A stretch of 64,000 bases of DNA. It comes from CBDCUI01 sp965223115 (GTDB lineage: Bacteria > Pseudomonadota > Gammaproteobacteria > UBA4575). A program made the translations under genes and the position numbers. The stretch spans positions 2,046,001-2,110,000 of the forward strand of contig OZ244982.1 in the NCBI GenBank assembly GCA_965223115.1, read 5' to 3'. The notes beneath the pieces were generated by a model. The model saw only the letters and a list, made by a program, of their open reading frames with translations, did no database searches and was not told the DNA's origin. Numbering within the stretch: position 1 is the stretch's first letter; every line of letters begins with the position of its first letter. Of the stretch, positions 17,176-26,668 are shown piece after piece.

Positions 17176-17886
17176 TTAATTAATGGGTAACTCGGCACGT
17201 AACTGATCACGATCAAACCACCATTGATCTGCGACCATTATTTCTATTATTTTTGCTAAGCGCTCAAAAAGCTTATCTGTGTCATTGAGTTCTAATATCT
17301 CTATCCAAATTTTAATGGACTCTTCATCTTCTATATCACGATGTCGTTTCGCCACTTTGGCAAGTATTTGTGTAGTAAGGAAGGTTAAGTTTTTATGCTC
17401 ATTTGTTGCACGTTTATCTGCAATATAATGTGCCACCATAGCTGCCACTGCTGCACCATCAGATTGGTCAGGAGTTTCATCAACTATGTTGTGTAACATT
17501 TCTACTGATAAGTTCGGATCGATAGGATAAGTTACTGCTAACCAACAACCCTGCCCAAGTGCCATTATCGACATTTTATGGTCGGCTTGATATAAAACTT
17601 TATATGCTCGAACAGCATGCTCAAATTGTTTTTCAGCAATGAATAGCTCTACCAAAGGACGTGCACTTTCCCACGCCTTCGTAAGTCGATTTAAACCTAT
17701 ATATATTTGTGCAATTTCAAGTTCAATTTTTGCACGCTCAAAATTACTTGCCTCATTAGAAAGATCTTTAAGCTGCTTCTGATAACGTAATAATTCATTT
17801 TCAAACCAAACACGTTCATCTGCTGACTGTAGAGAACTCACCACATCAGGAAGTGGTTGTTGACTGGGATCAAACTTTTCAACCAT
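17176..17886 (-). CDS. Hypothetical helical (TPR-like) protein
   Basis: The 236-residue soluble protein is almost entirely alpha-helical by composition. Stretches such as FERAKIELEIAQIYIGLNRLTKAWESARPLVELFIAEKQFEHAVRAYKVLYQ have the paired-helix rhythm of TPR-type repeats around residues 48-105. There is no signal peptide or membrane segment and no known catalytic motif. A WWFDRDQLRAELP segment closes the protein. Its role is unknown. Terminators lie on both sides, so it is probably monocistronic. Confidence 0.6.
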   Translation of the reverse strand: MVEKFDPSQQPLPDVVSSLQSADERVWFENELLRYQKQLKDLSNEASNFERAKIELEIAQIYIGLNRLTKAWESARPLVELFIAEKQFEHAVRAYKVLYQADHKMSIMALGQGCWLAVTYPIDPNLSVEMLHNIVDETPDQSDGAAVAAMVAHYIADKRATNEHKNLTFLTTQILAKVAKRHRDIEDEESIKIWIEILELNDTDKLFERLAKIIEIMVADQWWFDRDQLRAELPIN

Positions 17887-17954
17887 AAAAATTTTTAAAG
17901 ATAAGATTTTTGTCGTGACACTCAGTTATGTAGATGTCACAAAACATCTATAGA

Positions 17955-17993
17955 TAAAAAACCCTTACTCCCTGCAAATACAAAGAGTAAGGG
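17955..17993 (-). terminator. Terminator of the alkB-like gene
   Basis: A 9-bp stem (CCCTTACTC / GAGTAAGGG) with a 14-base loop is followed, on the minus strand, by TTTTTTATC. It lies about 50 bases after the alkB-like stop codon. Confidence 0.88.
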
Positions 17994-18043
17994 CGGTTGT
18001 AGGATGGGCGCGGGGCGCTTCCTCTGTTGCCCGTACGCTTTCG

Positions 18044-19186
18044 TTATGCGTAGCCCGCTTGCTTGTTCATTTTCTCCGCTATCTTCAGCTCGCCTTCACT
18101 GGCCATCTCTTCGTCCCACTTCGACAGTTGCTTTTTCATGTAGCTATGAAATACCGGTGGCAGCAGCCCTAGTGCAAAGAGGGTGAAGTAACCACGCCCG
18201 CAGTTCGGCGCCCCTACTTCGTCAAGTTCCCAAAAGTGGGTCTCGCCGCGATCATGGTGGTCGGCCTGTCGACCAATCTCGATAAAGAACCAGCTGGTAA
18301 ATGCGGTGCTGTTGTCCCAGCTATGGCGGTAGTCGATCGGTTGCCCTTTCTCGCGAATCAAGCCGTAGTGTTCTAGGTAGTTGAGCACTTCAAGTTCGAA
18401 GTTGGAGATGATCCATACGCCTGCTAGGCATAGCATGCCGATCCAGCCGCCTACAAACCAGAATAGTAGAAGTGTCGGTAATGCCATGAAGTAGCCCCGA
18501 ATCCAGCGGTTTTGCCAGGATAGAAATGGTACCCCAAGCCTCTCAAGACGTTGCTTTTCCATCATGAATAGGAATTTGCTTTGCCCCAGCCCGCATATCG
18601 GGTAGTGGGCGTACATGCTGCGTCCACGTGGTGCGGTCGCCGGGTCGTCTTGGTGCCCCAGTTCGAGGTGGTGGTTGTATACGTGTGCATAGCAGAAGTG
18701 GGCTTTGCCACTTAGGGCCATCATCCAGCGTGCGATCACGAAGCTAAACCCTTTGGTGTGCGCCAGTTCGTGCCCGTAGATGATGCCGATCCCTGCAAAA
18801 ATGCCGGTCGAGTATACGGCCCCCGCAAGTTGGGTGCCGGTGATGCCGTCTTGAACGGTGAGTCCCAACAAGGTGGTCTCACCAATCGGTACGCCGTTGA
18901 CGTATTGCCATACGCGCCACGCTAGGGCTACTTGTAGGCAGATGAATACGCCTAGCATGCCGTACATGGTGCCATTGAGTAGCGGGACTACGCCGTAGGT
19001 GTCGCCGTTCTCGTCCACACCCGCGCCCGGGGTCTGGGCCGTGGTCAGGGTGTCAACAATGATGCCTACTCCCAGCAGTACGACACCGGTCCATACCCAT
19101 GGACCGCCCGCCAACACGCCAAATAGGCTCGCTAGGATCAGTAACGGCGCTAGAAAATATCGCGTGTTAATTAATAATTTCTTCAT
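18044..19186 (-). CDS. alkB: AlkB-type integral-membrane non-heme diiron hydroxylase
   Basis: The 380-residue protein has several hydrophobic segments and the histidine boxes of membrane alkane/xylene hydroxylases: HELAHTK (139-145), H168-VYNHH-LELGH (168-178), NYLEHYGL (269-276) and GRQADHHDRG (305-314). Canonical AlkB has HELGHK, EHNRGHH and LQRHSDHH, so this is a related but divergent member; AlkB or XylM-like substrates (alkanes, alkyl aromatics, fatty acids) are possible. A strong GGAGG precedes the ATG. Base composition is strikingly GC-rich: bases 18601-18660 hold 41 G or C of 60, against AT-rich flanks. No rubredoxin or reductase is adjacent. It was probably acquired recently. Confidence 0.88.
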   Translation of the reverse strand: MKKLLINTRYFLAPLLILASLFGVLAGGPWVWTGVVLLGVGIIVDTLTTAQTPGAGVDENGDTYGVVPLLNGTMYGMLGVFICLQVALAWRVWQYVNGVPIGETTLLGLTVQDGITGTQLAGAVYSTGIFAGIGIIYGHELAHTKGFSFVIARWMMALSGKAHFCYAHVYNHHLELGHQDDPATAPRGRSMYAHYPICGLGQSKFLFMMEKQRLERLGVPFLSWQNRWIRGYFMALPTLLLFWFVGGWIGMLCLAGVWIISNFELEVLNYLEHYGLIREKGQPIDYRHSWDNSTAFTSWFFIEIGRQADHHDRGETHFWELDEVGAPNCGRGYFTLFALGLLPPVFHSYMKKQLSKWDEEMASEGELKIAEKMNKQAGYA

Positions 19187-19346
19187 CTTGGCCTCCTACC
19201 ATCATTAAACAAGGCTGAAAAACTTATTGATAAAAATATACCATTCTCTTACTTAATATGGAATCAGCTTTAGCCTGATTGACTCATTATTGTCTAGTAC
19301 ATACGTATAACACTGCCCTATCTGTGTTATATTAACTAGATATATT

Positions 19347-19367
19347 TTAGACATAATATTAGACATA
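19347..19367 (+). promoter_or_regulatory. Direct repeat upstream of the MerR-type gene, possible operator
   Basis: TTAGACATA occurs at 19347-19355 and 19359-19367, one turn apart (12 bases), and a related AGGACAGATAAG follows just before the GTG start at 19384. It lies in the divergent promoter region shared with the alkB-like gene. Binding by the adjacent regulator is inference. Confidence 0.35.
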
Positions 19368-19383
19368 AGTAGGACAGATAAGG

Positions 19384-20358
19384 GTGACAGCTGAACAGAC
19401 AAACCTCGACAAATCTAAGCATCCCATTCAAGTGGTGGCTAGACGCACAGGCCTTAGTGCAGATGTGATCCGGGCCTGGGAACGACGCTATAAAGCAGTT
19501 ACCCCTATACGTGCCTCTAACAATCGACGTTTATATGACGACATTGATGTCGAGAAACTCATCTTATTACGTCGTGCAACATCTGTAGGAAGAAGAATTG
19601 GAGATGTGGCTGGCCTCTCTATTAAAAAATTACGCAAACTTGTGGATACAGATGAAAGTGCTGTAGCACAGCTACCCACTACTGGTATTCAAAAAAGACC
19701 TAGTACAGGTTCTGTCATGGAACACTTTGATGATTGCCTAGACGCAATACAACGCTTGCATAATCAAGACGTTTACAATTGTTTGAGCAAAGCATCTAAA
19801 TCATTAGGCATTACATTTTTATTAGAAGATCTATTACGACCTTTAGTCTCATATATCCAAGACGAATGCCGTCGTGGTGCCTTACGCGATGCTCATTATG
19901 CAGTGGCAATTTATTCTATCCGTGCTTTCTTGTCTGACCTAGTAATGAACAAACCACACACAGAGACAGAATATAAGCTGATTTGCACATCTCCAGTAGG
20001 TCAAGTTAGTGATATTGCAGCTTTACGTTTAGCAGTTGCAGCAGAGTCACATGGTTGGCAGACAATTTTTTTAGGTATGTACGGCTCCGTTGATGAAATT
20101 ATATTTACTCAACAGAAAAGTGGTGCACAACTCGTAGCAATCGGGATTACACGCCCAGCTGATGATCCATTACTTGCGAATCAATTGCGTCAACTACGCA
20201 CAAAATTACAAAATTCTGTAGAAATTGCAGCAACAGGTAGTGGCGCAGTAGCCCATTTTGATGTTTTGCAAGAAATACAGGCAAATTTTATACAGACTAT
20301 TAGCGAAATGTCTTTATTGCTCGACCGTATTAAACGAAATTCACGTATTAAGCCATGA
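19384..20358 (+). CDS. MerR-family regulator with a cobalamin-binding-like domain
   Basis: The start is a GTG at 19384. Residues 14-80 are a MerR winged helix (VVARRTGLSADVIRAWERRYKAVTPIRASNNRRLYDDIDVEKL). A helical bundle follows, then from about 200 to 315 a Rossmann-like region in the arrangement of CarH/LitR regulators (ALRLAVAAESHGWQTIFLG, LVAIGITRP, IAATGSGA). In CarH-type proteins an ExH or DxH before this helix contributes the lower cobalt ligand. Here the segment is GQVSDIAALRL with no His, so B12 binding is doubtful. It diverges from alkB and precedes fabA; it may control either. Confidence 0.85.
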   Translation: MTAEQTNLDKSKHPIQVVARRTGLSADVIRAWERRYKAVTPIRASNNRRLYDDIDVEKLILLRRATSVGRRIGDVAGLSIKKLRKLVDTDESAVAQLPTTGIQKRPSTGSVMEHFDDCLDAIQRLHNQDVYNCLSKASKSLGITFLLEDLLRPLVSYIQDECRRGALRDAHYAVAIYSIRAFLSDLVMNKPHTETEYKLICTSPVGQVSDIAALRLAVAAESHGWQTIFLGMYGSVDEIIFTQQKSGAQLVAIGITRPADDPLLANQLRQLRTKLQNSVEIAATGSGAVAHFDVLQEIQANFIQTISEMSLLLDRIKRNSRIKP

Positions 20359-20486
20359 ATGTAGTGTGCATAATCCCATTGATGACTAACATTTGCTACA
20401 CTGTGATTACAATAAAAAATCCTCTCAACACTTCATACACATCTACATGGATGTAATTTAAAACAATAGGACTGAAGTAACCAAGC

Positions 20487-21002
20487 GTGACACAAAAAAA
20501 TTCATTCTCATATGAAGAGTTGCTGACCTGTGGTCGTGGCGAGATGTTCGGTCCTGGCAATGCGCAACTGCCCATGCCCAATATGCTAATGGTAGATAGG
20601 ATAACCAACATCAGCAATGATAGCGGACATTATGGTAGGGGCATAGTCCAAGCAGAGCTAGATATTAAACCAGACTTATGGTTTTTCGACTGCCACTTTC
20701 CAGGTGACCCTGTGATGCCAGGATGTCTTGGCCTGGATGCCATGTGGCAGCTTTTGGGTTTCTTTATTGCATGGCAAGGCAACCCGGGTAAGGGTCGAGC
20801 CTTAGGCGTCAATGAAGTACGTTTTACTGGGCAAGTATTACCTTCTGCCAAGACAGTTACTTACCAACTGGATATCAAAAGAGTTGTCAAACGTGGTGCC
20901 ACCATGGGCATCGCTGATGGTGTTATGTCAGTAGATGACAGAGAGATTTATAAAACCAAAGACCTGCGCGTTGGTCTGTTCTTATCCACTAGCGATTTTT
21001 AG
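20487..21002 (+). CDS. fabA: 3-hydroxydecanoyl-[acyl-carrier-protein] dehydratase/isomerase
   Basis: The 171 residues match FabA length, with GTG start at 20487. The active-site motif WFFDCHFPGDPVMPGCLGLDAM carries His70 and Asp84, and LPMPNMLMVDRIT near residues 29-40 is conserved. The enzyme dehydrates 3-hydroxydecanoyl-ACP and isomerises the product to the cis-3 form, starting unsaturated fatty acid synthesis. FabB, its usual partner, is not adjacent here. It follows the MerR gene on the same strand after about 130 bases. Confidence 0.95.
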   Translation: MTQKNSFSYEELLTCGRGEMFGPGNAQLPMPNMLMVDRITNISNDSGHYGRGIVQAELDIKPDLWFFDCHFPGDPVMPGCLGLDAMWQLLGFFIAWQGNPGKGRALGVNEVRFTGQVLPSAKTVTYQLDIKRVVKRGATMGIADGVMSVDDREIYKTKDLRVGLFLSTSDF

Positions 21003-21021
21003 AAATTAACAGTTCATTTAC

Positions 21022-21441
21022 TTATTTTGCAATAAACTCAATTTTACTATGGGTGCCGTCACAAAAAGGATTGTTGTGACTATTCCCACATCTACATAAA
21101 CCACCAACTTTGCGTATTATACTTTGTTGTTTAGCATCTTTAATACATGCCACACCTCTAAATATTAAAGGACCATTTGCTTGCACTTTTATTTCTAAAA
21201 TACCCTCATTTACTTCTTTGTCATCTGAAGCGGGTGGTTTTATAAATTCTCCTTTTTCTTGGTAATTTGTCTCTTTGTGTTGCCCATCACAATATGGTTT
21301 ATTATTAGAATGCCCACAACGACATAAATATAACTCTTCACTCTTCTCTAGTAATTCACCACTACTATCTCGCAACTCAAGTGAGCCGGTAATATGAAGA
21401 GGTCCATTTACAAATGGTGTAATAATATTTTTCTTACTCAT
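21022..21441 (-). CDS. CDGSH iron-sulfur domain protein with two clusters
   Basis: Two copies of the CDGSH signature are present: CRCGHSNNKPYCDGQH near residue 40 and CRCGNSHNNPFCDGTH near residue 115. Each has the C-x-C...C...H arrangement that binds a redox-active 2Fe-2S cluster. The N-terminal part of each half resembles the DUF1271-like GPL.ITG and GPLIFRGVAC elements that accompany CDGSH repeats in bacteria. The protein is soluble and 139 residues long, with no partner obvious in the neighbourhood. Function in bacteria is not established. Confidence 0.9.
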   Translation of the reverse strand: MSKKNIITPFVNGPLHITGSLELRDSSGELLEKSEELYLCRCGHSNNKPYCDGQHKETNYQEKGEFIKPPASDDKEVNEGILEIKVQANGPLIFRGVACIKDAKQQSIIRKVGGLCRCGNSHNNPFCDGTHSKIEFIAK

Positions 21442-21470
21442 TTTATTTTTTTGATATTAATTATTATAAA

Positions 21471-23099
21471 TTATTGCATTATATAAAGTGGCCCATTGGG
21501 ACCTAGTGGAATTCCCAACATCATCCATATAAACAAGAATAGTGTCCAAATGATAGAAAACGCAATGGTATACGGCAACATTATACTTACCAATGTTCCC
21601 AGCCCTGAATTCGGCAGATATTCTTTTAGTAAAGCCAACACAATTATCAAATAAGGGTTTAGTGGTGTAATCACATTAGTAACAGAATCTCCAATGCGAT
21701 ACGCGACTTGTGTAAGTTCAGGACTTATACCTAGTTGCATAAAAATAGGTACAAATACAGGTGCAAAAAATGCATATTTTGCAGACATTGAGCCAATAAA
21801 AATATTACCTGTCATTACAATTAATATAAAAACTGCAATAAGAAAATAGACACTGATATGCATAGATGCCAGCCATTGACCTCCACCAATCGCTAACATA
21901 AGACCAAGATTTGAATATTTAAAAGCTTCTATAAACTGTGCTGCAAAAAAAGCTAATACAATATATGGACCTAAACTAGCGATTGTATCCCCCATCATGC
22001 GTGCTATATCTCGATGAGTTTCTATACTGCCTGCTTTTATGCCATAAACAATTCCTGGTACTAAGAAGACTATAAACAACAATGGTACTGTAGCTTCAAC
22101 CCAGCGAGGAAAATGCTCACCCTGTCCATAAAGGACTGCATCTGGCACCAGTGTAATAGTAATTATTACAACAAGCATTAGCCCTAAACTAAACAGCGCA
22201 TAAACTACTGCTGATTTTTCTTTACTTGTAATTTGGTACGGTAAAGATTCATACTGTTGTGCATCAAACAAATCTGGATTACTTGATTGCGCTAAATCTG
22301 AACTTAATTCATTAAAACTTGATGACGTGTAATTTGACTGTGCAGAAACCAAATTTGATTTTACTTTCTCTAATCCTGTGCTAAACCTTGGTTCAACATA
22401 ACGTACAGTAACAAACCAACCTACCGCCGTTAATAATAGTGTAGAAGCGATCATAAACCACCAATTGCATGTCACAGCAATTTGGTAGTCTTTATCAAGT
22501 ATCTGTGCACCTGCTTGGGAAAATCCAGCTAATAAAGGATCTAAACTTGTAATAAATAAATTTGCTCCAAAGCCTGCAGATACACCCGCAAATACAGCAG
22601 CGATACCAACAACAGGTGAGCGCTTAGCCATGATAAACAATACGGCTGCAATGGGAGGTAATACAACATAGCCTGCATCTAAAGCCAATGATGACATGAT
22701 GCCAAGAAAAATCATCGCAGGAGTTAACCACGCGCCTTTTACATGCATACTCGCCATTTGTAATACAACCGGCAAAAGACCACTACGATCGGCAAGCCCA
22801 ATACCTAGCATGCCGACTAACACAATTCCTAATGGTGGAAAATTTATAAAATTATCTATCAGATGGCTTAACAACCACCATATACCTTCTGCATGTAACA
22901 AACTGTTTGCAACAATTGCGGTATTTGCTTCAGTTATGCTAATTACAGACCAATCTAATACAACCGCAACGTGTGAAAGTAATATTACAAGCAGTAAGCC
23001 TATAAAAAATAAAATAACCGGATCGGGCAGGCGGTTCCCTATGCGTTCAAGCGCATCAAGTGTGCTATGTGTATGCTTAGTATGAATATTATCGTTCAA
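21471..23099 (-). CDS. AbgT-family transporter
   Basis: The 542-residue polytopic protein has the AbgT family layout. LDALERIGNRLPDPVILFF opens the first helix, FPPLGIVLVGMLGIGLADRSGLLP follows near 90-115, and conserved helices such as YRIGDSVTNVITPLNPYL (near 470) and GPNGPLY near the end are typical. Family members carry p-aminobenzoyl-glutamate or export sulfonamides. The physiological substrate here cannot be set from sequence. The start is probably a TTG at 23099. It is transcribed downstream of pepN with a 29-base gap; a peptidase and a transporter for a peptide-like compound may be linked. Confidence 0.9.
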   Translation of the reverse strand: MNDNIHTKHTHSTLDALERIGNRLPDPVILFFIGLLLVILLSHVAVVLDWSVISITEANTAIVANSLLHAEGIWWLLSHLIDNFINFPPLGIVLVGMLGIGLADRSGLLPVVLQMASMHVKGAWLTPAMIFLGIMSSLALDAGYVVLPPIAAVLFIMAKRSPVVGIAAVFAGVSAGFGANLFITSLDPLLAGFSQAGAQILDKDYQIAVTCNWWFMIASTLLLTAVGWFVTVRYVEPRFSTGLEKVKSNLVSAQSNYTSSSFNELSSDLAQSSNPDLFDAQQYESLPYQITSKEKSAVVYALFSLGLMLVVIITITLVPDAVLYGQGEHFPRWVEATVPLLFIVFLVPGIVYGIKAGSIETHRDIARMMGDTIASLGPYIVLAFFAAQFIEAFKYSNLGLMLAIGGGQWLASMHISVYFLIAVFILIVMTGNIFIGSMSAKYAFFAPVFVPIFMQLGISPELTQVAYRIGDSVTNVITPLNPYLIIVLALLKEYLPNSGLGTLVSIMLPYTIAFSIIWTLFLFIWMMLGIPLGPNGPLYIMQ

Positions 23100-23128
23100 T
23101 ACAATGTCATTTAGTTCTGGTCTACAAA

Positions 23129-25774
23129 CTATAAACTTTTAGAAACTATTTCATAAACATCTTTTGATAAACTTTTGTGCTTGGCTATCTGTTCGAGCTG
23201 ATCATGCATTAGTGTTTTATATGGATCGGAAAATTTTTTCCAATCCATCAATGTACGAACCAAACGTGAAGCTATTTGTGGATTCATTTTATTTAGCTCA
23301 AGCACTTGCTTGGCAACAAACTCATAACCATTGCCTTGCGGGCAATGAAATGCATAAGCATTTTGTGCCGCAAAAACACCAATTAAAGCACGTACTTTGT
23401 TTGGATTTTTCATGGTAAATGCAGGATGCTGCATCAAATTTTTAACGTTTTCTAAAGCCGCTGGAATTTTAGAACGAGCATGAAAGGCAAACCATTTATC
23501 CATAACTAAACCATCATGTTGCCATTGCTCTGCAAAAGTGTTTAGTACTTGCTCTCTTTGATTAGATTCATGATGCAATAATGCATTAATTGCACCTACC
23601 TGTTCTGTCATATTACTAGCTTGATTAAACTGCTTTAAGGCCAGTTGAAAATATTCATTTCTTTTTAAACTTACTAATAAATACAAACAAGCGTTTTGTA
23701 AACGTCTACGAGCCACTTCTTGTGCTTGATATTTATATTCTCCTTGTTGGTAACATTGCTGATAAGTCTGTAAAAGATTTTCTTCAAGCTGCTGAGCAAG
23801 CGTGTTTTGTAACCAATCACATACCGAAACACATTGTTGCACATCTATTATTTCCAAATGTTCTTGCAAATCTTTTTCATTAGGTAAAACCAATAATTCA
23901 GCTAACAGACTATTATCCCTATTATTAGCTTGTAAAGCATAAGAGAGCGCTTGGCTGAGGACTTTAATCCCTGAATTTTCAACATTTTGTGGCTTGTTAA
24001 TTTGATCTAACAAAACATTAATTGCTAGTTGATTGCCTGCATTCCAGCGATTAAATGCATCAGGGGAATGTTGTAGTAAAAAAGCTAAATCTTCATAACT
24101 ATAGTTATAATCAAGGCTCACAGGTGCCGAGAATTCTTGCAACATATCAGGCAGAGGCTTTTCTTGAATATTTTTAAATTGGAACCATTGCACTCGGTCT
24201 GTCACAAGCAATACTTTTGTATTCTGACAATGTTTTTTAGTATCACTATTCATCTGTATTGCATTTCCAGCAGAATCAAGCAAAGAGGTCTTAATTGGAA
24301 TAACAAATGGTAACTTACTATCACTTTCTGGCGTGGCGGGACAATTTTGCGAAAACTTAAGCTGATAGGTATTTGTGGTCGTATCCCAACTATCCTCTAC
24401 TTTGACTACAGGTGTACCTGCCTGTGCATACCAACGTTTAAATTGGCTTAAGTCAGCATCATTTGCATCTGCCATAGCTGTTGCAAAATCATCTGTAGTC
24501 ACAGCCTGTCCATCATGACGTTTAAAATATAGATCCATGCCATTTCGAAAACCATTTTGACCAAACATAGTTTGGTACATGCGTACGATTTCTGCACCTT
24601 TTTCATAAACCGTTAGCGTGTAGAAATTGTTAATTTCCACAAACGATGCAGGACGCACAGGATGTGCCATTGGACTAGCGTCTTCTGCAAATTGATGACT
24701 GCGCAAAAACCTAACGTCAGTAATACGTTTAACTGCACGCGAAACTACGTCTGAAGTAAACTCTTGATCACGAAAAACGGTTAGGCCTTCTTTTAGGCTT
24801 AGCTGAAACCAATCCCGGCAGGTGACTCGATTACCTGTCCAATTATGAAAATATTCATGTGCTACAACCGCTTCTATATTCATATAGTCTGCGTCTGTTG
24901 CAGTATCAGGACGCGCCAACACACAGCTTGAATTAAAAATATTAAGACCTTTATTTTCCATCGCACCCATATTGAAATCATCGACAACTACGATCATATA
25001 CATATCCAAATCACACTCGAGCCCAAATCGGTCCTCATCCCATTGCATCGCTTTTTTAAGTGACTGTAATGCATGCTCACACTTATCTACATTGTGTTGT
25101 TCTGTATAAATTCGCAGAACAATATCCTTTCCAGATTTGGTGGTGTGACTTCCTTCCTGAAAATCCAAATTCCCCGCTACCAGGGCAAACAAATAACTGG
25201 GTTTAGGGAAAGGGTCATCCCATATGGCGTAATGTCTATCAGATTCTATATTACCTTCTTCGATAAGATTGCCATTTGATAACAACACAGGGTACTGGGA
25301 TTGTTCAGCTTCGATTCGCACTCTGTATTTAGCCATCACATCTGGACGATCTAAAAAATAGGTGATTTTACGAAAACCTTGAGCTTCACATTGTGTGCAA
25401 AAATTACCACTTGATTTATATAAGCCTTCTAGTGATGTGTTTGTTTGTGGTGTAATCTCAGTTTGTATAGTCAGTTCGAATTGATCAGGCACATCACCAA
25501 CCAGTAATACTTCATCAGACTGTACAATATTTGCAGTAGTAAGCTCCTTACCATCCACTTTTACAAAATTCAAAATCAGTTCTTCGCCATTTAGCTCCAA
25601 AGTGGTTGTATTATCGCTGGAAGCAGGGTTACGCAACACTTGAGAGGTAGCCGTCACAAGCGTAATTTCCTCGTCGAGTACAAAATCAAGCTGTACTCGA
25701 GTGATTAAAAATGGTGGAGGTGTATAGTCTTTTAGATATATCGTTTTGGGTTGACCTTCTCTCATAATATCCAC
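23129..25774 (-). CDS. pepN: Aminopeptidase N
   Basis: The 881-residue M1 zinc peptidase has GAMENKGLNIFN (exopeptidase GAMEN) at about 263 and the zinc site VVAHEYFHNWTGNRVTCRDWFQLSLKEG near 295-320. The last 300 residues form the long helical C-terminal domain of the E. coli PepN type. It removes N-terminal residues from peptides in the cytosol and is the major aminopeptidase of gammaproteobacteria. A GTG at 25774 preceded by AGGTAG gives MDIMREG; an ATG at 25765 is the alternative. It is divergent from trhO. Confidence 0.96.
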   Translation of the reverse strand: MDIMREGQPKTIYLKDYTPPPFLITRVQLDFVLDEEITLVTATSQVLRNPASSDNTTTLELNGEELILNFVKVDGKELTTANIVQSDEVLLVGDVPDQFELTIQTEITPQTNTSLEGLYKSSGNFCTQCEAQGFRKITYFLDRPDVMAKYRVRIEAEQSQYPVLLSNGNLIEEGNIESDRHYAIWDDPFPKPSYLFALVAGNLDFQEGSHTTKSGKDIVLRIYTEQHNVDKCEHALQSLKKAMQWDEDRFGLECDLDMYMIVVVDDFNMGAMENKGLNIFNSSCVLARPDTATDADYMNIEAVVAHEYFHNWTGNRVTCRDWFQLSLKEGLTVFRDQEFTSDVVSRAVKRITDVRFLRSHQFAEDASPMAHPVRPASFVEINNFYTLTVYEKGAEIVRMYQTMFGQNGFRNGMDLYFKRHDGQAVTTDDFATAMADANDADLSQFKRWYAQAGTPVVKVEDSWDTTTNTYQLKFSQNCPATPESDSKLPFVIPIKTSLLDSAGNAIQMNSDTKKHCQNTKVLLVTDRVQWFQFKNIQEKPLPDMLQEFSAPVSLDYNYSYEDLAFLLQHSPDAFNRWNAGNQLAINVLLDQINKPQNVENSGIKVLSQALSYALQANNRDNSLLAELLVLPNEKDLQEHLEIIDVQQCVSVCDWLQNTLAQQLEENLLQTYQQCYQQGEYKYQAQEVARRRLQNACLYLLVSLKRNEYFQLALKQFNQASNMTEQVGAINALLHHESNQREQVLNTFAEQWQHDGLVMDKWFAFHARSKIPAALENVKNLMQHPAFTMKNPNKVRALIGVFAAQNAYAFHCPQGNGYEFVAKQVLELNKMNPQIASRLVRTLMDWKKFSDPYKTLMHDQLEQIAKHKSLSKDVYEIVSKSL

Positions 25775-25842
25775 ACTACCTTATTTAAAATACGTTCTAC
25801 AATAATAAAATAATAAAAATCCGATTATAAATAATATTGCCC

Positions 25843-26655
25843 ATGTTAAACCGAATTATAAATATCGCAGGCTACCAATTTACAGACGTCGACGATGTGG
25901 AGTCTACACAGAAACTTTTACAAGCAATCTGTGCTCAAGCACATTTAAAGGGCTCTATCTTTATAAGTAGTGAAGGAATTAATTTAAGCCTTGCTGGCAA
26001 TCAGACAGATATAGATTTTATTCTTGAGTCTTTAAAATCTAAATGCAATTTTAATCAACTGCTAATTAACACTAGTTATTCAGAAGAAATTCCTTTCAAA
26101 CGTTTGCTTATAAAAAAACGAGATGAGCTTGTCCCTACCAATAAAAATAGTCTAGCTGCTCCAAGTACTTTTTCTGAAAACAATAGCACCTATATTAGCA
26201 GTGAACAACTAAAGCTGTGGCTAGATAATAATCAAGATATTATTCTTATCGATATGCGTAATACTTTTGAATACGAACTGGGTAGCTTTGACAAGGCAAT
26301 ACATTTAGGGCTACAAAAATTCAGAGAATTAGAGTCTAAAAAAAATACTCTCAATGAAATTCCAAAGGATAAAGCAATAGTTACATTTTGCACTGGTGGC
26401 ATACGCTGCGAAAAAGCAGCACCTTTTGTGATTAGCCAAGGCTTTAAGCAAGTGTATCAACTAAAAGGTGGTATTTTAGATTATTTAAATAAGTTCAAAG
26501 ATCAACACTGGCGTGGCGACTGTTTCGTTTTTGATAACCGAATATGCCTTGATAAAGACCTAAATCCAAGCTATGCAAAACTATGCCAAAGTTGTCAAAC
26601 AAGCCTGAGTGATACCGAAGAAAAATTCTGCACGTATTGTGATGGATTAACCTAA
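25843..26655 (+). CDS. trhO: tRNA U34 hydroxylase / rhodanese-like protein (TrhO, YceA)
   Basis: The protein has an N-terminal ferredoxin-like domain (IINIAGYQF....QAHLKGSIFISSEGIN). A rhodanese domain then follows from about residue 120 with VTFCTGGIRCEKAAPF carrying the catalytic Cys, and the tail ends in a Cys-rich segment (CQSCQTSLSDTEEKFCTYC). This is the TrhO family, which makes 5-hydroxyuridine at tRNA position 34 using prephenate-independent oxygen chemistry. An ATG at 25843 is preferred over a TTG two codons earlier. TatD follows after 13 bases and BolA a little later, suggesting a transcription unit. Confidence 0.92.
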   Translation: MLNRIINIAGYQFTDVDDVESTQKLLQAICAQAHLKGSIFISSEGINLSLAGNQTDIDFILESLKSKCNFNQLLINTSYSEEIPFKRLLIKKRDELVPTNKNSLAAPSTFSENNSTYISSEQLKLWLDNNQDIILIDMRNTFEYELGSFDKAIHLGLQKFRELESKKNTLNEIPKDKAIVTFCTGGIRCEKAAPFVISQGFKQVYQLKGGILDYLNKFKDQHWRGDCFVFDNRICLDKDLNPSYAKLCQSCQTSLSDTEEKFCTYCDGLT

Positions 26656-26668
26656 TTGTTTTAACACT

